This document shows positions 42,607-53,900 of a stretch of DNA of 64,000 nt, piece by piece. Below the pieces are notes generated by a model, which saw only the letters and a list, made by a program, of their open reading frames with translations, was not told the origin of the DNA and searched no databases. Both the position numbers and the translations under genes were made by a program. Position 1 is the stretch's first letter. Each line of letters opens with the position of its first letter. The stretch comes from Stieleria varia (lineage in GTDB: Bacteria > Planctomycetota > Planctomycetia > Pirellulales > Pirellulaceae): assembly GCF_038443385.1 (NCBI RefSeq), contig NZ_CP151726.1:1798001-1862000 (forward strand), given 5' to 3'.

Positions 42607-45309
42607 ATGAACGAACAGGCGGCGGACCTTGAACCCATCGACGAAGACGCACGACGTCGGTTTGAATCCCAGTGGTGCGGAGGCGGACCGGAATCGCTGA
42701 AGCAGTACGTCCCTCACTGGGACCAATCGCGCGGCCGAGCCACTTTGGCGGAGCTCGTCCTGATCGACTTGGAATACCGCTGGAAAGATTGGGCCAACGC
42801 AACAAACAAGTCCGATCCACCGTCGTTGGAACCTTACCTGCGACAGTACAAAGTGCTGCGTGAACACGACTGCATGAGGTGCCTCCGCGATCAACAGTCG
42901 CAAATGGCGAAACAGTACGGCGTCGATCTTTCGCTCGTCGCGTCCAAGGACAGCGACCCGGCCAGCACTGAAACATTGCTGGATGACGAAACAAGGACGA
43001 ATCCATCGTCGAGCGATGAGTCACTGCCCGTCCGGTGGGGAAACTATCTCTTGCTGGAACGGCTTGGCCAGGGGGCAATGGGCGTCGTCTATCGAGCCCG
43101 GCAAACAGCGGCTGATCGCGAGGTCGCTCTCAAGAGAGTCCAGCCCGGAATGTTAACAGCTGACCTCCGCAATCAACTTCATTCACGGTTTGAGGTCGAA
43201 GCCAATGCCGCGGCACGACTGTCCAGTGACTACATCGTTCCCGTCTACGACGTGGGCAACGTCGACGGAGTTCCGTACTACACGATGCCACTGTTGACCG
43301 ACGGCAGTCTGTCCGATCTCGTTCGCGAAAATCCTCTCACGCCTCAGCGTGCCGCCCGATTGACGCAGCAAGTCGCTCTGGGAATTGCCACCGCGCATGC
43401 GGCCGAATTGTGGCACCGCGACATCAAACCGGGAAACATTCTTTGGGATGCAACACGGGACCGGGCCATGGTCGCGGACTTTGGTTTGGTGAGGATGGAG
43501 TTCACTGAATCGGAAATGACGCACACGGGGCAACTCGTCGGCACGCCGGCTTACATGCCGCCCGAACAAGCTCGTGACGCACGAAGCGTTGATGCGAGAT
43601 CAGACATCTACGCCATCGGTGCAACACTGTATCACTTGCTCACCGGCCGTCCGCCCTTTCAAGCGTCATCGATCGTCGAGTTGATGCGGCAAGTGCTATT
43701 CGACCAGCCGCTCTCGGTCCGTAGGCTCAACCCTAGCGTCCCCCGCGATCTGGATACCGTCTGCGCACACTGCTTGCAAAAATCGCCTGAGCGACGATAC
43801 GCCTCTGCCGATGAACTGGCCCAGGACCTTGAGCGTTTCCTCACAGGTCGACCGATCCTCGCCCAACCAATCGGCCTCCTGGAACGCTCCTGGCGGTGGA
43901 TCAAACGCAACCCCGTCTTGTCGGCCTGGGCTACCACCGCAGCTCTATCGGCATTTATCACGATGGGCGTCATCACTTATGCATATCTCGAATCTCGCTC
44001 GCAGCAAGCTCGTTACGAAGCCATGTATCAAGAAGCTCGCGGAGCGATCGACTCATTCTACACCGATTTCAGTGATGACCCGCTCTTCAACCAACCCGGC
44101 ATGCTGCCCACGAGACGAAAGTATCTCTCGCAAGCACTGCGGTACTATCAGCGACTGCTCGCTCAGCGCGAAAGCGACGGTCTTTCCGTGCTCGACGTCG
44201 CCGACACCCGCACACGTATCGGCACCCTGCTGGGCGAACTCGGCGACTCCGCCGACGCCATCAGGATGCTTCGTCAGGCAGAACAAGATCTCCGCCGTTT
44301 CACGCCGGCGGAGAAGAACTCTTCCAGCGGCCTGAGCATCCAAGGTGACCTGTTCAACTCGCTTGGTCGCAACCTGCTGGCCGCCGGAAACAACCAAGAA
44401 GCTCTGGAGGCATTTCAACAGGCGGAAGATTTCCGTCAACGCGTCGTCGACCAGGAGAAAGTAGCCGGCGTTCACAAAAACGACTGGGAGTCCAACGACT
44501 GGGAGTCCAACGACTGGGAAGCTCGACGCAGTCTGGCCAACGCGATCATGAACGTTGGCACGGCATTACGAGTCTTGGGTCGCATGGCGGATGCCACACA
44601 GCAGCAGACCCGGGCGCAAAACTTGCGAACAGAGTTGTTGAAAGACTTTCCCAATGTGTTTGAGATTCGTCGCGATTGGGCCAAGGGCGAGTTCAATCTC
44701 GGCGTCCTGCTGTCTCGCCAAAACCAAACCGCTGGCGGAAGACATTTGCAAGTCGCATTGGAAACATTTGAGCAGTTGATTGCCCAACGACCAAGCGACC
44801 TCGACCTGCGACAAACGCAAATCGAATGCCTTCGCCAACAAGCTTGGCAGGTGACCTCGTCCGTCGCGGACGAGAATTCTGCGGCAGATCTACCCGCTGT
44901 GTTGATCAAAGCCCAAGAGCTTGCCGAGAAGCTCTGTACCGAGCATCCCGAAACCACTGCGTTTGTAGTCCTGTTCGCCGAAGTCAACGCAACTGCGATT
45001 CAATTGCATTTGGACGCGGAGCGATACCAGGACGCGGACGAATTGATCGACCGAACGGAATCGCAACTGAACGACCATTCTCAAAATGAGACGCCTGTGG
45101 TATGGACACTCTCGAACTTGGCGTTTCTGCGGGCGCAGTTGCACTTGCTGCGAGGAGAGAATGACGCCGCGATGCGAGCGCTGGTGCGATCAGAACAGCA
45201 TTTGAGTGAATTCTTGAAACGTTCTCCCAACGATCCCGCCGCGATCGATCGACAAGCTTTGCTCGACGAAACGATTGATCAGCTAAAATCATTCGTCGAT
45301 CCGGTGTAG
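42607..45309 (+). CDS. Membrane Ser/Thr protein kinase with C-terminal helical repeats
   Basis: 900 residues. Kinase: LGQGAMGVVYRARQ (glycine loop, about residue 150), VALKRV (Lys), HRDIKPGNILWD (about residue 269), DFGLV (about residue 290) and GTPAYMPPEQ. A membrane helix (TTAALSAFITMGVITYAYL) lies near residues 440-460. The C-terminal 430 residues are alpha-helical and TPR-like. Near residue 625 the triplet NDWESNDWESNDWEA is encoded by a 15-bp DNA tandem. It partners the upstream sigma factor; the kinase probably phosphorylates it or a regulator, as in other planctomycete pairs (inference). Confidence 0.92.
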   Translation: MNEQAADLEPIDEDARRRFESQWCGGGPESLKQYVPHWDQSRGRATLAELVLIDLEYRWKDWANATNKSDPPSLEPYLRQYKVLREHDCMRCLRDQQSQMAKQYGVDLSLVASKDSDPASTETLLDDETRTNPSSSDESLPVRWGNYLLLERLGQGAMGVVYRARQTAADREVALKRVQPGMLTADLRNQLHSRFEVEANAAARLSSDYIVPVYDVGNVDGVPYYTMPLLTDGSLSDLVRENPLTPQRAARLTQQVALGIATAHAAELWHRDIKPGNILWDATRDRAMVADFGLVRMEFTESEMTHTGQLVGTPAYMPPEQARDARSVDARSDIYAIGATLYHLLTGRPPFQASSIVELMRQVLFDQPLSVRRLNPSVPRDLDTVCAHCLQKSPERRYASADELAQDLERFLTGRPILAQPIGLLERSWRWIKRNPVLSAWATTAALSAFITMGVITYAYLESRSQQARYEAMYQEARGAIDSFYTDFSDDPLFNQPGMLPTRRKYLSQALRYYQRLLAQRESDGLSVLDVADTRTRIGTLLGELGDSADAIRMLRQAEQDLRRFTPAEKNSSSGLSIQGDLFNSLGRNLLAAGNNQEALEAFQQAEDFRQRVVDQEKVAGVHKNDWESNDWESNDWEARRSLANAIMNVGTALRVLGRMADATQQQTRAQNLRTELLKDFPNVFEIRRDWAKGEFNLGVLLSRQNQTAGGRHLQVALETFEQLIAQRPSDLDLRQTQIECLRQQAWQVTSSVADENSAADLPAVLIKAQELAEKLCTEHPETTAFVVLFAEVNATAIQLHLDAERYQDADELIDRTESQLNDHSQNETPVVWTLSNLAFLRAQLHLLRGENDAAMRALVRSEQHLSEFLKRSPNDPAAIDRQALLDETIDQLKSFVDPV

Positions 45310-45316
45310 GGCTGCC

Positions 45317-46687
45317 TCAGAATCGACGGCCGATCTGGACTTGGATCTCGGTGTCAAACAATTGTCCCGTGGTCAATGGGGCGCTCGTCGCGAACCTCGC
45401 ATGCCAACCGGCTGAGTTCTCCAAATGCACGCCCAGCGTGGTGTTCAGAACCGTTCCCACCGGCGGCAGGGATGCAGCGGTGACGGGGCCAAAGGCACCA
45501 GAACGAGTGATCGCGAGCTGATCCGTCGAGCTCAAGTTGGTCATCAAGTGGAGTTCACCGATAGCAGCAATCCCGAATTGATTGCAATGAGGCTGCCGCA
45601 ACCAGCGGCCCACGCCGGTGTCCAGCAACAGACGCGTGGGGTCGTTTAGGACACCGGCTAGCGTACTGCCCCCGTTCACTCGGTCGGTGATCGTCACATC
45701 GTTTCCACCAAGCGGCGTGTCGATTTGGGCAAACCCATGCGTGAACCAATCCCCGTCACAGCTTCTGGCAGTCATCGACAAAAAGGGCGAAAGATGCACA
45801 GTGTCATTACCAAACTCGTACAGGCTGGAACCGGCAAACAGCACACCGTCCTCTCCCGTCGGCGTCTCGATTCCCAGGCCGTAGGAAACAACGTGGTGAT
45901 GCCCCGCGTTTGCGATTCGCTTCAAGATGAAACCCACGTTTCCCAACACGCTCGCATCGGTGGCGACTTGGCTCAATGGCAATGGGTCTGATGAGACATT
46001 GATTTCATCAGCTATGCCCAGCGGCACACGCAACTCTATCGAACTGCGTCCTGATTCGAATGTCCGCTCTGTCCCCAGCACCCAGCGATTGACGGACACG
46101 TTGCGAATGTCCACCGCATCCGGATTGGCGAGTGTGGATTCCACGATCACAAACGCGTCGCCCGTGTTGTGGTAGTGGTGGTAAGTTGCATAGATCCGAT
46201 CACTGGGCATCGCCTTGTTGAACTCCGCGACTTTCATCCGATTCAAACCGGACGCAACTGGTGCAGCGACGTTGCCAATGGCATCCACACCCGGTCCCGT
46301 TGAATCGAAGAACACAAACTGGTTACCAGGGATGCCAAAGTCGCCCAGCATCTCGGGCACTCGGACCAACTGGGCTCGCGAACGTGATCGCAGCATCTGC
46401 GCGATCGCACTGGTGTTTGGCAATCGAGTCGTCGTCAACAGCGACTCCGATGGACGCGTGACGGGGGAGGATTGCGGGGGCGATGTCCCAGCGTCGGTCA
46501 CTGCCGGGACCGCAGTCGGAGACGGGGTGCTGGCATTCTGGGCAGCCGGGTTCTGGGCAGCCGGGTTCTGGGCAGCCGGGTTCTGAGTGGTCGCGTTCTG
46601 CCCGATCGCATTGCCCGCTATGCCGGCCGATAGCACCGTGAGCATTGCCGTGCCCATCAGCCGCCGTAGTTGTTCATCAAACGTCAT
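45317..46687 (-). CDS. Probable outer-membrane/exported protein
   Basis: 456 residues with a signal peptide (MGTAMLTVLSAGIAGNAIGQ). A Pro/Ala/Gln-rich linker with tandem NPAAQ units (encoded by a 15-bp DNA repeat at about 46538-46585) follows. The rest is beta-rich with alternating polar and apolar strands and ends in Phe (QVQIGRRF), as outer-membrane barrels often do. I do not recognise a specific family. It converges on the kinase gene with only seven bases between the stops. Location in the outer membrane is an inference. Confidence 0.7.
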   Translation of the reverse strand: MTFDEQLRRLMGTAMLTVLSAGIAGNAIGQNATTQNPAAQNPAAQNPAAQNASTPSPTAVPAVTDAGTSPPQSSPVTRPSESLLTTTRLPNTSAIAQMLRSRSRAQLVRVPEMLGDFGIPGNQFVFFDSTGPGVDAIGNVAAPVASGLNRMKVAEFNKAMPSDRIYATYHHYHNTGDAFVIVESTLANPDAVDIRNVSVNRWVLGTERTFESGRSSIELRVPLGIADEINVSSDPLPLSQVATDASVLGNVGFILKRIANAGHHHVVSYGLGIETPTGEDGVLFAGSSLYEFGNDTVHLSPFLSMTARSCDGDWFTHGFAQIDTPLGGNDVTITDRVNGGSTLAGVLNDPTRLLLDTGVGRWLRQPHCNQFGIAAIGELHLMTNLSSTDQLAITRSGAFGPVTAASLPPVGTVLNTTLGVHLENSAGWHARFATSAPLTTGQLFDTEIQVQIGRRF

Positions 46688-46926
46688 CGCAATCCTTCGC
46701 GAATCGAACCCGACGCTGGCTCATTGCCATCCCAAAAAACACCGCGTCTGAGTCGTTGCTCGACCAGTCATCAGCCCCGCCACAGTCTTTCTGGCTATTT
46801 CGATCCGAATCGTCGGTGCTGGGGCCGCTGAAAGGGATTGGCGAGAAGTTTTGCTCTCGCACAGAGGAACTGGGGACTAGCTCAATCCAGAGAAAAACTT
46901 GGTAACCAGATGCTCGGCTTTGGCAG

Positions 46927-47415
46927 ATGCAAAACGGTTTCCTCTTTCCGTCTGACGATGGGCTACGTCACATCACCGATCGACTGCGATCGGCGAACGA
47001 GCAGGAGCTGGATGAGCTTCGTGGCGCGCTGCGGATCGGATTGCAATGGCAAGCGGCCGTGACGCTGCCGGGTGCCGAACATCCCGTCAGCCAAGCGTAC
47101 TGTTCTGCGCTGCCGGTCGCCTACGGTCACCAACGAGCCGAACAGTGGACGGACTTCGTGAAGCTGATTCTCGACGCCGCCTACGAAGCCACGTTTCTGG
47201 CCGCCGTCTGCAATCTGTCACGCACCGGCGTCAACGTCGTTTACCTCACGCTGCCCGGTGGAGGCGTGTTCGGCAACGATGACGATTGGATATTGAGCGC
47301 GATCGAACGAGCGTTTTCGAAGACGAAGTCGGATGGTCTGGATGTCCGAATCGTTTCTTATGGGCGATCCAGAGCCGTCGTCACAGACCTCATCCAACGG
47401 ATCAACGAGGCCTGA
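46927..47415 (+). CDS. Macrodomain/PARG-like protein (short form)
   Basis: 162 residues from ATG 46927; a stop at 46903-46905 bounds the frame, so any longer N-terminal part would have to be lost. The segment VSQAYCSALPVAYG, then LILDAAYEATFLAAV, VNVVYLTLPGGGVFGNDDDW and LDVRIVSYG matches, as far as I recall, an uncharacterised family related to ADP-ribose-hydrolysing macrodomains (PARG/MavL type), with GGG as phosphate loop. The usual catalytic Glu pair is not evident, so the enzymatic role is uncertain. Its stop overlaps the start of the next small gene. Confidence 0.6.
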   Translation: MQNGFLFPSDDGLRHITDRLRSANEQELDELRGALRIGLQWQAAVTLPGAEHPVSQAYCSALPVAYGHQRAEQWTDFVKLILDAAYEATFLAAVCNLSRTGVNVVYLTLPGGGVFGNDDDWILSAIERAFSKTKSDGLDVRIVSYGRSRAVVTDLIQRINEA

Positions 47416-47525
47416 TGAAAGCCGATGACGAGATCGGTTGTGCCGAAGAGTTGCGCGATGAGATCGACGAGCAACTCAGGACGCACGGCAAGATTCACAA
47501 GAAGACATTTCGCAAGATTGTCTGA
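47415..47525 (+). CDS. 36-residue protein, translationally coupled
   Basis: ATG 47415 shares its first base with the preceding stop and the gene's own stop overlaps the next start. The peptide is highly charged (AEELRDEIDEQLRTHGKI) and likely a single helix. No family recognised. Spacing is the main support that it is real; it could also be a remnant of one larger gene. Confidence 0.4.
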   Translation: MKADDEIGCAEELRDEIDEQLRTHGKIHKKTFRKIV

Positions 47526-47743
47526 TGATGGACAAGTCGCTGCGTTTCTCGGGCGACAAGGAAACCGAATTGTGCGTGCGGATTCACTTTTGCCGGCGGA
47601 TCAAGGAGAAGCGAATCAGCTTCGGCGGTTGCCGCGTCAGCGAGAACATGTATGCGACTCAGCTTAATAAAATCGACAAGGCAATGGACAAGGTGCATCC
47701 CGATTTGCAGTTCGATTTCAACCCGCAACTGTCCGGACTTTGA
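47525..47743 (+). CDS. 72-residue protein, third of the coupled trio
   Basis: ATG 47525 overlaps the stop of the 36-residue gene. The product includes LCVRIHFCRRIKEKRISFGG and ends PDLQFDFNPQLSGL. Basic, soluble, no family recognised. The overlapping start-stop pairs in all three genes suggest coupled translation, and the unit may be an accessory module. Confidence 0.45.
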   Translation: MMDKSLRFSGDKETELCVRIHFCRRIKEKRISFGGCRVSENMYATQLNKIDKAMDKVHPDLQFDFNPQLSGL

Positions 47744-47927
47744 GAGGACTGCCGACCGTCATTCGCCGCTACGTGCTCGATCTCAAGCACTTCCCCTGTC
47801 CCGAGGTTTACCGGCAGATGCATTCTTGCCCTTCTGCTCGTCGAAACGGATCGAGTTCAGGCCTTCCAAGTGCCCTATTCCCAAGCCACCTGTCCCAACG
47901 CCATCAGGCGAGATCCCGATCTGATGA
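47744..47927. other. Short spacer between convergent genes
   Basis: No feature identified. Confidence 0.5.
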
Positions 47928-50900
47928 TCACTGTTTCAGTTTGTCACCAACGTTGCCAATCAGGTGATCATCGTCCCATTCACCTTTCAGATCATCCTTT
48001 TCGTCATCATCTGCCAGCGTCCCCAAGTCGATCAGCGTTGCAGCTAAACTCCCAGTGCCCCAGTCCGCTAGGGCGGCATCCAACAAAGCGAAATCGTCTT
48101 CACAGGCCACAGAGCCGCCGACCAGCAAGTCATCGCCACGGCCGCCTTTTATCTTGTCCCTACCAGTACCGCCGATGAGGATGTCGCTGCCGGCACCGCC
48201 TTGCAAATCATCTTTGCCGCTACCACCGATGAGCACATCGCTGCCGCGACCTCCCCGGATGTGATCGTTACCAGCACCGCCGAAGACGAACTGGGGAATC
48301 ACCGCATCGGCATCGCCGTCGGATCCTCCGTCGCTGCCACCATCCGATCCGCTGCCGTAGTGGTCATCGCCGCTACGTAGGTACGTCACGATTCGATCAA
48401 CTGACGACAAAGGGAATGTCTGCTTGACACGGTCGCTATTGTCATCGCGACCGCCATCAGAACCACCATCGCTATCACGCTTGTGTTTGTTTTTCCCTTT
48501 GTCCTTGCCGCCATCGCTGCCGCCCTGGTTCAGCTTCACGTCAACTTTTAGTTCGTCCTTCTTTTCGTTGAACTTCAGTTTGACATCGTCGCGGCCGTCC
48601 GTGCCGATGATGTAGAGCGTTCCATCGACGAGTCCGACACCTTGGACGATAGACTGAGTCGTCAAGGACTCGGACACGGCTCCGTCACTGTCTGCGGCGG
48701 TCACGGTCACTTGGTAGATGCCACCCTCTTCATAGTCGTGACTGTCAATGAACGTATCGGCTGGTTGATCCACAAAAATACTTTCCACCGTGCCGTCGCC
48801 CCAGTCGACGGTCACCGTATGCGTATCCATCCCGGGATCAACGAATGTGCCGCTTACCGTCACCGACCCGTCTGTAGAAATCTCGTCAACGTCATCTGCC
48901 GAGGACACGACACTAGTCAAAGTCGGCGCCACATTGTTCACCGTTAACGCAAAGTCAACCGACGTTGCATCCCCATCCGAATCGGTGGCGGTGATCGTCA
49001 CCGCTTGAGATTCATCCGGTCCGTTGGTGGTATTCCACGACCAGCTCCATGTGCCATCCAGATTATCAACCACCGTACCAACCGATGCGGTCAACTTCAC
49101 CACGTCGGCACCTGCATCGGAGAAGGAGCCGTTGTTTGAAGCGGTCTGAGCTTCGTACACCTCGACCGTCGCAGCCGTCGTTGTAATGCGCGGTGCGACG
49201 TTGGAAACTTTCACGATCACTTGGTCCGTACTTGATCCTCCGTCATCGTCCGTTACCGTGTACTCAACCGTGTAAACACCATTATCGGTGGGAGTGAAAT
49301 GGAAGTCGTCTGAGACGCTGGCATCAATCATCTGGCCGTTGGTTGAACTAACTTGCCATAGAAAAGCATGAGTGTCGAAAGTCCCCGGATCGGTAAACGA
49401 TCCAAACAAGGAGACCATGCTCCCCTCATCGACGATCAGGTCAGGTCCAGCATGAACCGTTGGGGACACGTTGTTAACATCAATTGCGGCAGTGTCGAAG
49501 CTGGTGAGCCCGGCGTCGTCCGTCACCCGCAGACGGACTATTGCGGAAGTCGGACCGTCGAGACCGGCGGCAGAAAAGTATGGAGAGACGCCAACCTCAT
49601 CTCCGCGTATCGCGGCGATTCCTGTCTCGCCGAACGCACCATCGCCATCCAGATCCCACTCGTAGGAAAGCGTCGTCGAAGTCTGGTCCGGGTCTGTACT
49701 GGATGAAGCATCCAGCTGAATGCTTCCCCCCTCATCCACCGCGTACATTCCACCTGCGACTGCCGTGGGCGGGCGATTGTCCACGGTGACAATCTCGCTC
49801 GAAAACTCCGATGTGTTGCCCGAGGGGTCAGTGGCGGTGGCGGTGACGAAATGGCCAATAGGAACCACCGTTGAAAAAATCACTGAAAAACTCCCGTCTC
49901 CACCAGCGTCTGTGGTAATGATGGTGGCCCCAAGGAATGTCGCGCCCTCACCAAAACCGGAGGGATCGGCGGTTGCGTTGGAAAACAGTTCGATGGTGAA
50001 AGTCGTGCTGGGAGTGCTATTGATTGACCCCTCAATCAGAGTGGAGTTGCTCACGAAGGCCAGATCCAGCATGGGAAAGTTCAGCAAGAAGTTGGGCCCC
50101 GTGTCTCCGTCACCAGGATCATTCGACGTCACGCCAAACGCATCCTCCGCGCCACCGGTCAGATCAATGCCTAGCCCACCATTGGAATAGATGGCATTGT
50201 GACGAATGTCGTTGCCGGTGGTGTCCAAATCAGAAACTGCCACGCCGGCACCAGCATTAAAGGCAATCCGGTTTGTCTCCACGTCGTCCGACACACCGTC
50301 AGCGTTCGTGCCGATACGGTTCGACTGAGCACCAGCGACAATGAACACGCCGTTATCGCCGTTGCCCAACGGATTCATGCCAGCGGTGCCGACACCAATG
50401 AAGTTGCCGGCCACAACATTGCCAGTGGTACCCGAGTTGGCCAGCAAGATTCCCTGTGACGCATTGCCCGAGATGACATTCCGCTCACCATCGTCACCCG
50501 CACCGTCGCCGTTCGTACCGACGATGTTGAAGCTGGCGCCGCTGATGATAGCGACTCCGTTGGCACCATTGGCAATGGCAGCTGAGCCTAACGCGTCGGT
50601 GCCGACGTCATTGCCGGCAACGATGTTTCCCTCAGTTCCGGCGTGTTGGATTTTGACGCCATAACCGACGTTGCCGGAAATCAGATTTCCTTCCGCTTCG
50701 TCAGCGATGCCGTCTCCGTTGGTTCCGATGCGGTTGGACTTCGCACCACCACCGATCGAAACGCCAGCATCGTACGTGTAGGTCCCATTGCCTAATGCAA
50801 TGGTGCCGGTGACGTCTGTGCCAATGTAATTGCCGGCGACCGTGTTAAACGAGGCACCGCCAAGAAGGACTCCATAGTCGCCATTACCAGAGATGAGGTT

Positions 50901-53900
50901 TCGTTCTGATCGGTCGGCAATATCGTCGCCATTGGAACCGATCACGTTGAATTGTGCGCCAAAGCCGAGATAGACCCCGCGAAAGCTGTTGCCGAGGCTG
51001 GCAGTGCCGGAAACGTCAGTGCCAACGTAGTTACCGGCTACGGTGTTCTGTTCTGTGCCCGGATCAGCAATGTATAATCCGAAGCGATTTCCCGAGATGA
51101 CGTTTCGCTCCAATGCATCCGAGAATCCATCACCGTTGGTGCCAATGAAGTTTGACATTGCCCCTTGGTCGATGCGGACACCATCACCCAAATTGCCAAG
51201 GGCGGTCTTACCCGTGTGATCAGTGCCAATCAAATTGCCGGCGACCACATTTCCGTCGGTGCCGGTGCCTCGGATCAGCACGCCCTGAAGTGTGTTGGCG
51301 GAAATCACATTCCCTTCCGTGGCATCTCCAATTCCATCACCATCAGTGCCGATAACATTGCCTGTGGCTCCATCGAGAATGGAGACCCCGCTTCCGGCAT
51401 CGCCCAGACCGCTGACGCCGTCAGCCGCGAGTCCAATAAAGTTTCCCTGCACGCGATTTCCGGTCGTTGGCAGCTGGCTCGTGGAAAACACTTTTCCGCT
51501 GATAGAGACGCCGCCCTGAGAGTGGCTGTTGATCACATTGCGTGCAGCCGGGTTGGATCCGCCAACAAGATTGTTTTGAGAGCCGCCTCCGATCCGGACG
51601 CCCGTCACGGAAGGTCCGTCAAGAATCGCTGCGCCCGACTTGTCCGTTCCAATCATGTTCCCAGCAATGGTGTTGTAATCGCCGCCGCCAATATTGATAT
51701 CGGCTGCCCAATTGCCGGCAACGACGTTGCCTTCACTCGCATCGCCGACGCCATCGACGTTGGTTCCGATGATGTTGAATTTCGCCCCACTGGTTACGGC
51801 GATCCCATTCCTGCTGTTACCAAGTGCGTTTATGCCCCCGGGATCCGTGCCAACAAAATTGCCTGCCACAATGTTGGCGTCGGTGCCCATTCCGTCGATG
51901 AGTATCCCATAACCAGTGTTTCCGGAGATTACATTTCGTTCTGCTTCGTCAGCCGAACCGTCCCCATCCGTACCAACAAGGTTCGATTTTGCGCCAGAAG
52001 TAAATGTGATTCCGGAATGGTATGACTGGGTACCATTGCCAAGGTCGAGAGAGCCCGTAACATCGGTGCCGATGTAGTTGCCCGCGAAGGTGTTATGGTC
52101 CGTACCAGTTCCCGTCACCCAGATGCCGCGGTCAGTGTTCGCGGAGATGATATTTCGCTCATCTGCGTCAGCAATTCCGTCCCCGTTGGTCCCAATCAGA
52201 TTGAATTGAGCACCACCGCTGATTTGGACGCCTCGGAGTCGGTTGCCCAAGGCTATCGTGCCGGAGCCGTCGGTGCCGAGATAATTGCCAGCAACAACGT
52301 TGTGTGCTGTGCCAGGGTCGGCAAAAGCGATTCCGGATCCAGTATTGCCGGAAATCAGATTCCGCTCTTCGGCGTCGGCGATTCCGTCTCCATTCGTGCC
52401 AATCCGATTTGAGTTGGCGCCGTTGGAAACTAGCACACCGTGATCAAAAGTCTGGGTGCCATTTGCCAGTCCGGAGGTGCCAGTCACATTTGTGCCAATA
52501 TAGTTGCCGGCGATTGTGTTGTAATCACTTCCTATGTCAAGTACGAACACTCCATGGCGATTGTTGCCGGAGATCAGGTTTCGTTCGGCGGAATTAAAGT
52601 CATCATTGCTTCCATCGGTTCCGACGCGATTATACCTCGCTCCCTGCCAGATCGCGACTCCATCATAAACATTGCCCAGATCGATCTGCCCGGTTGCATC
52701 TGTGCCAAGGAAGTTGCCGGCCACAACATTGAAATCGGTGCCATTATTCACAATTTCAACACCAAGGAAGCCGTTGGCGGAGATTACATTTCGCTCGGCT
52801 TCATCGCGGTTGCCGTCACCATCGGTGCCGACACGGTTTGATTTTGCACCGTTCAGGAGTGACACACCGCTGCGCAGATTACCAAGCGGGTGGATGCCCG
52901 TCGCATCAGTACCGATGTAGTTTCCAGCGATCCAATTATTACTACCTCCCGGGATGCTGATTCCGTTCCCACTAAATCGCTGAATGTTTAAAGCGAACAC
53001 ATTGTTTTTGTTGGACGACAACTCAAGACCATGGCCACCGGCATAAATTCCATCCAGAAGAATCTCCGGACCAAACGGATTGGTGTCGCCCCCAAAAGCT
53101 GTTTGTGTCCGACCGTCGATCGTTGTGCCGCCTGTGGTGTCGGTCAGACCTGGCAGGGCGGACAGTGGCCGGATGACAAAGGCATCGCTAATCGAGTCTC
53201 CGCCAGACAGGCCTGAGTCCACATCGATAAAGCCCAGATCGGACGTTGGAATGTTGAAGAGGATCGTGTCAGGTCCCGGATGGCTGTTGGCAAATTCGAT
53301 CGCTCCACGCAACGACCCTGGACCGTTGTCGTTCGTATTTGTGACTATCAAGCGGGGCAGCACAGTCAGCTCAAAATCAACAGTCGTCGCGGCATTGTCA
53401 GCATCCGTGGCTGTGATGGTGACCGTTTGAGACTCCGCCGTCCCGACGCTGGTGTCCCATGACCAGCTCCACGTGCCGTCGCCATTGTCGACGACGATTC
53501 CGATCGAAGCGGTCAACACAACCGCATCAACACCGGGATCAGAAAACGTTCCGCTATTGCCGGCTGTGGCTCCTTCATTAACTATCACCGTCGCATCAAT
53601 CGCCGCCATGCTCGGTGGCAGGTTTCCGACGTCGATCAACTGGCTAATCGATCTCGCCACACCAGATTGTGTGGTGACGGTCAGATTAATTTCGTACTGG
53701 CCGTTGTCATCCGGTGTAAAGCTCCACGCCGATTCCTGGCCCGTGGCGAAATCGGGATTTGCGGATCCGTTTGCGTAGTACTTGCCGACGCTCCAATCGT
53801 ACTGCAACGATCCAGCAAGTACCACAGCGTTCTCCGTTGCTGCCGCGACCAGAATCTCGGCACCTTCGTTCAGAGGGCCACTGATACCCACAATCAGTGG

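Noticed and set aside
51165-52025. Open frame on the plus strand opposite the giant surface protein
   Set aside because: It is the antisense of the beta-helix repeats, so its own internal repetition merely mirrors them. The minus-strand protein has recognised domains.
50130-53360. Could the near-identical beta-helix units be a CRISPR array or satellite DNA?
   Set aside because: They lie in a continuous reading frame with recognisable beta-helix protein motifs.
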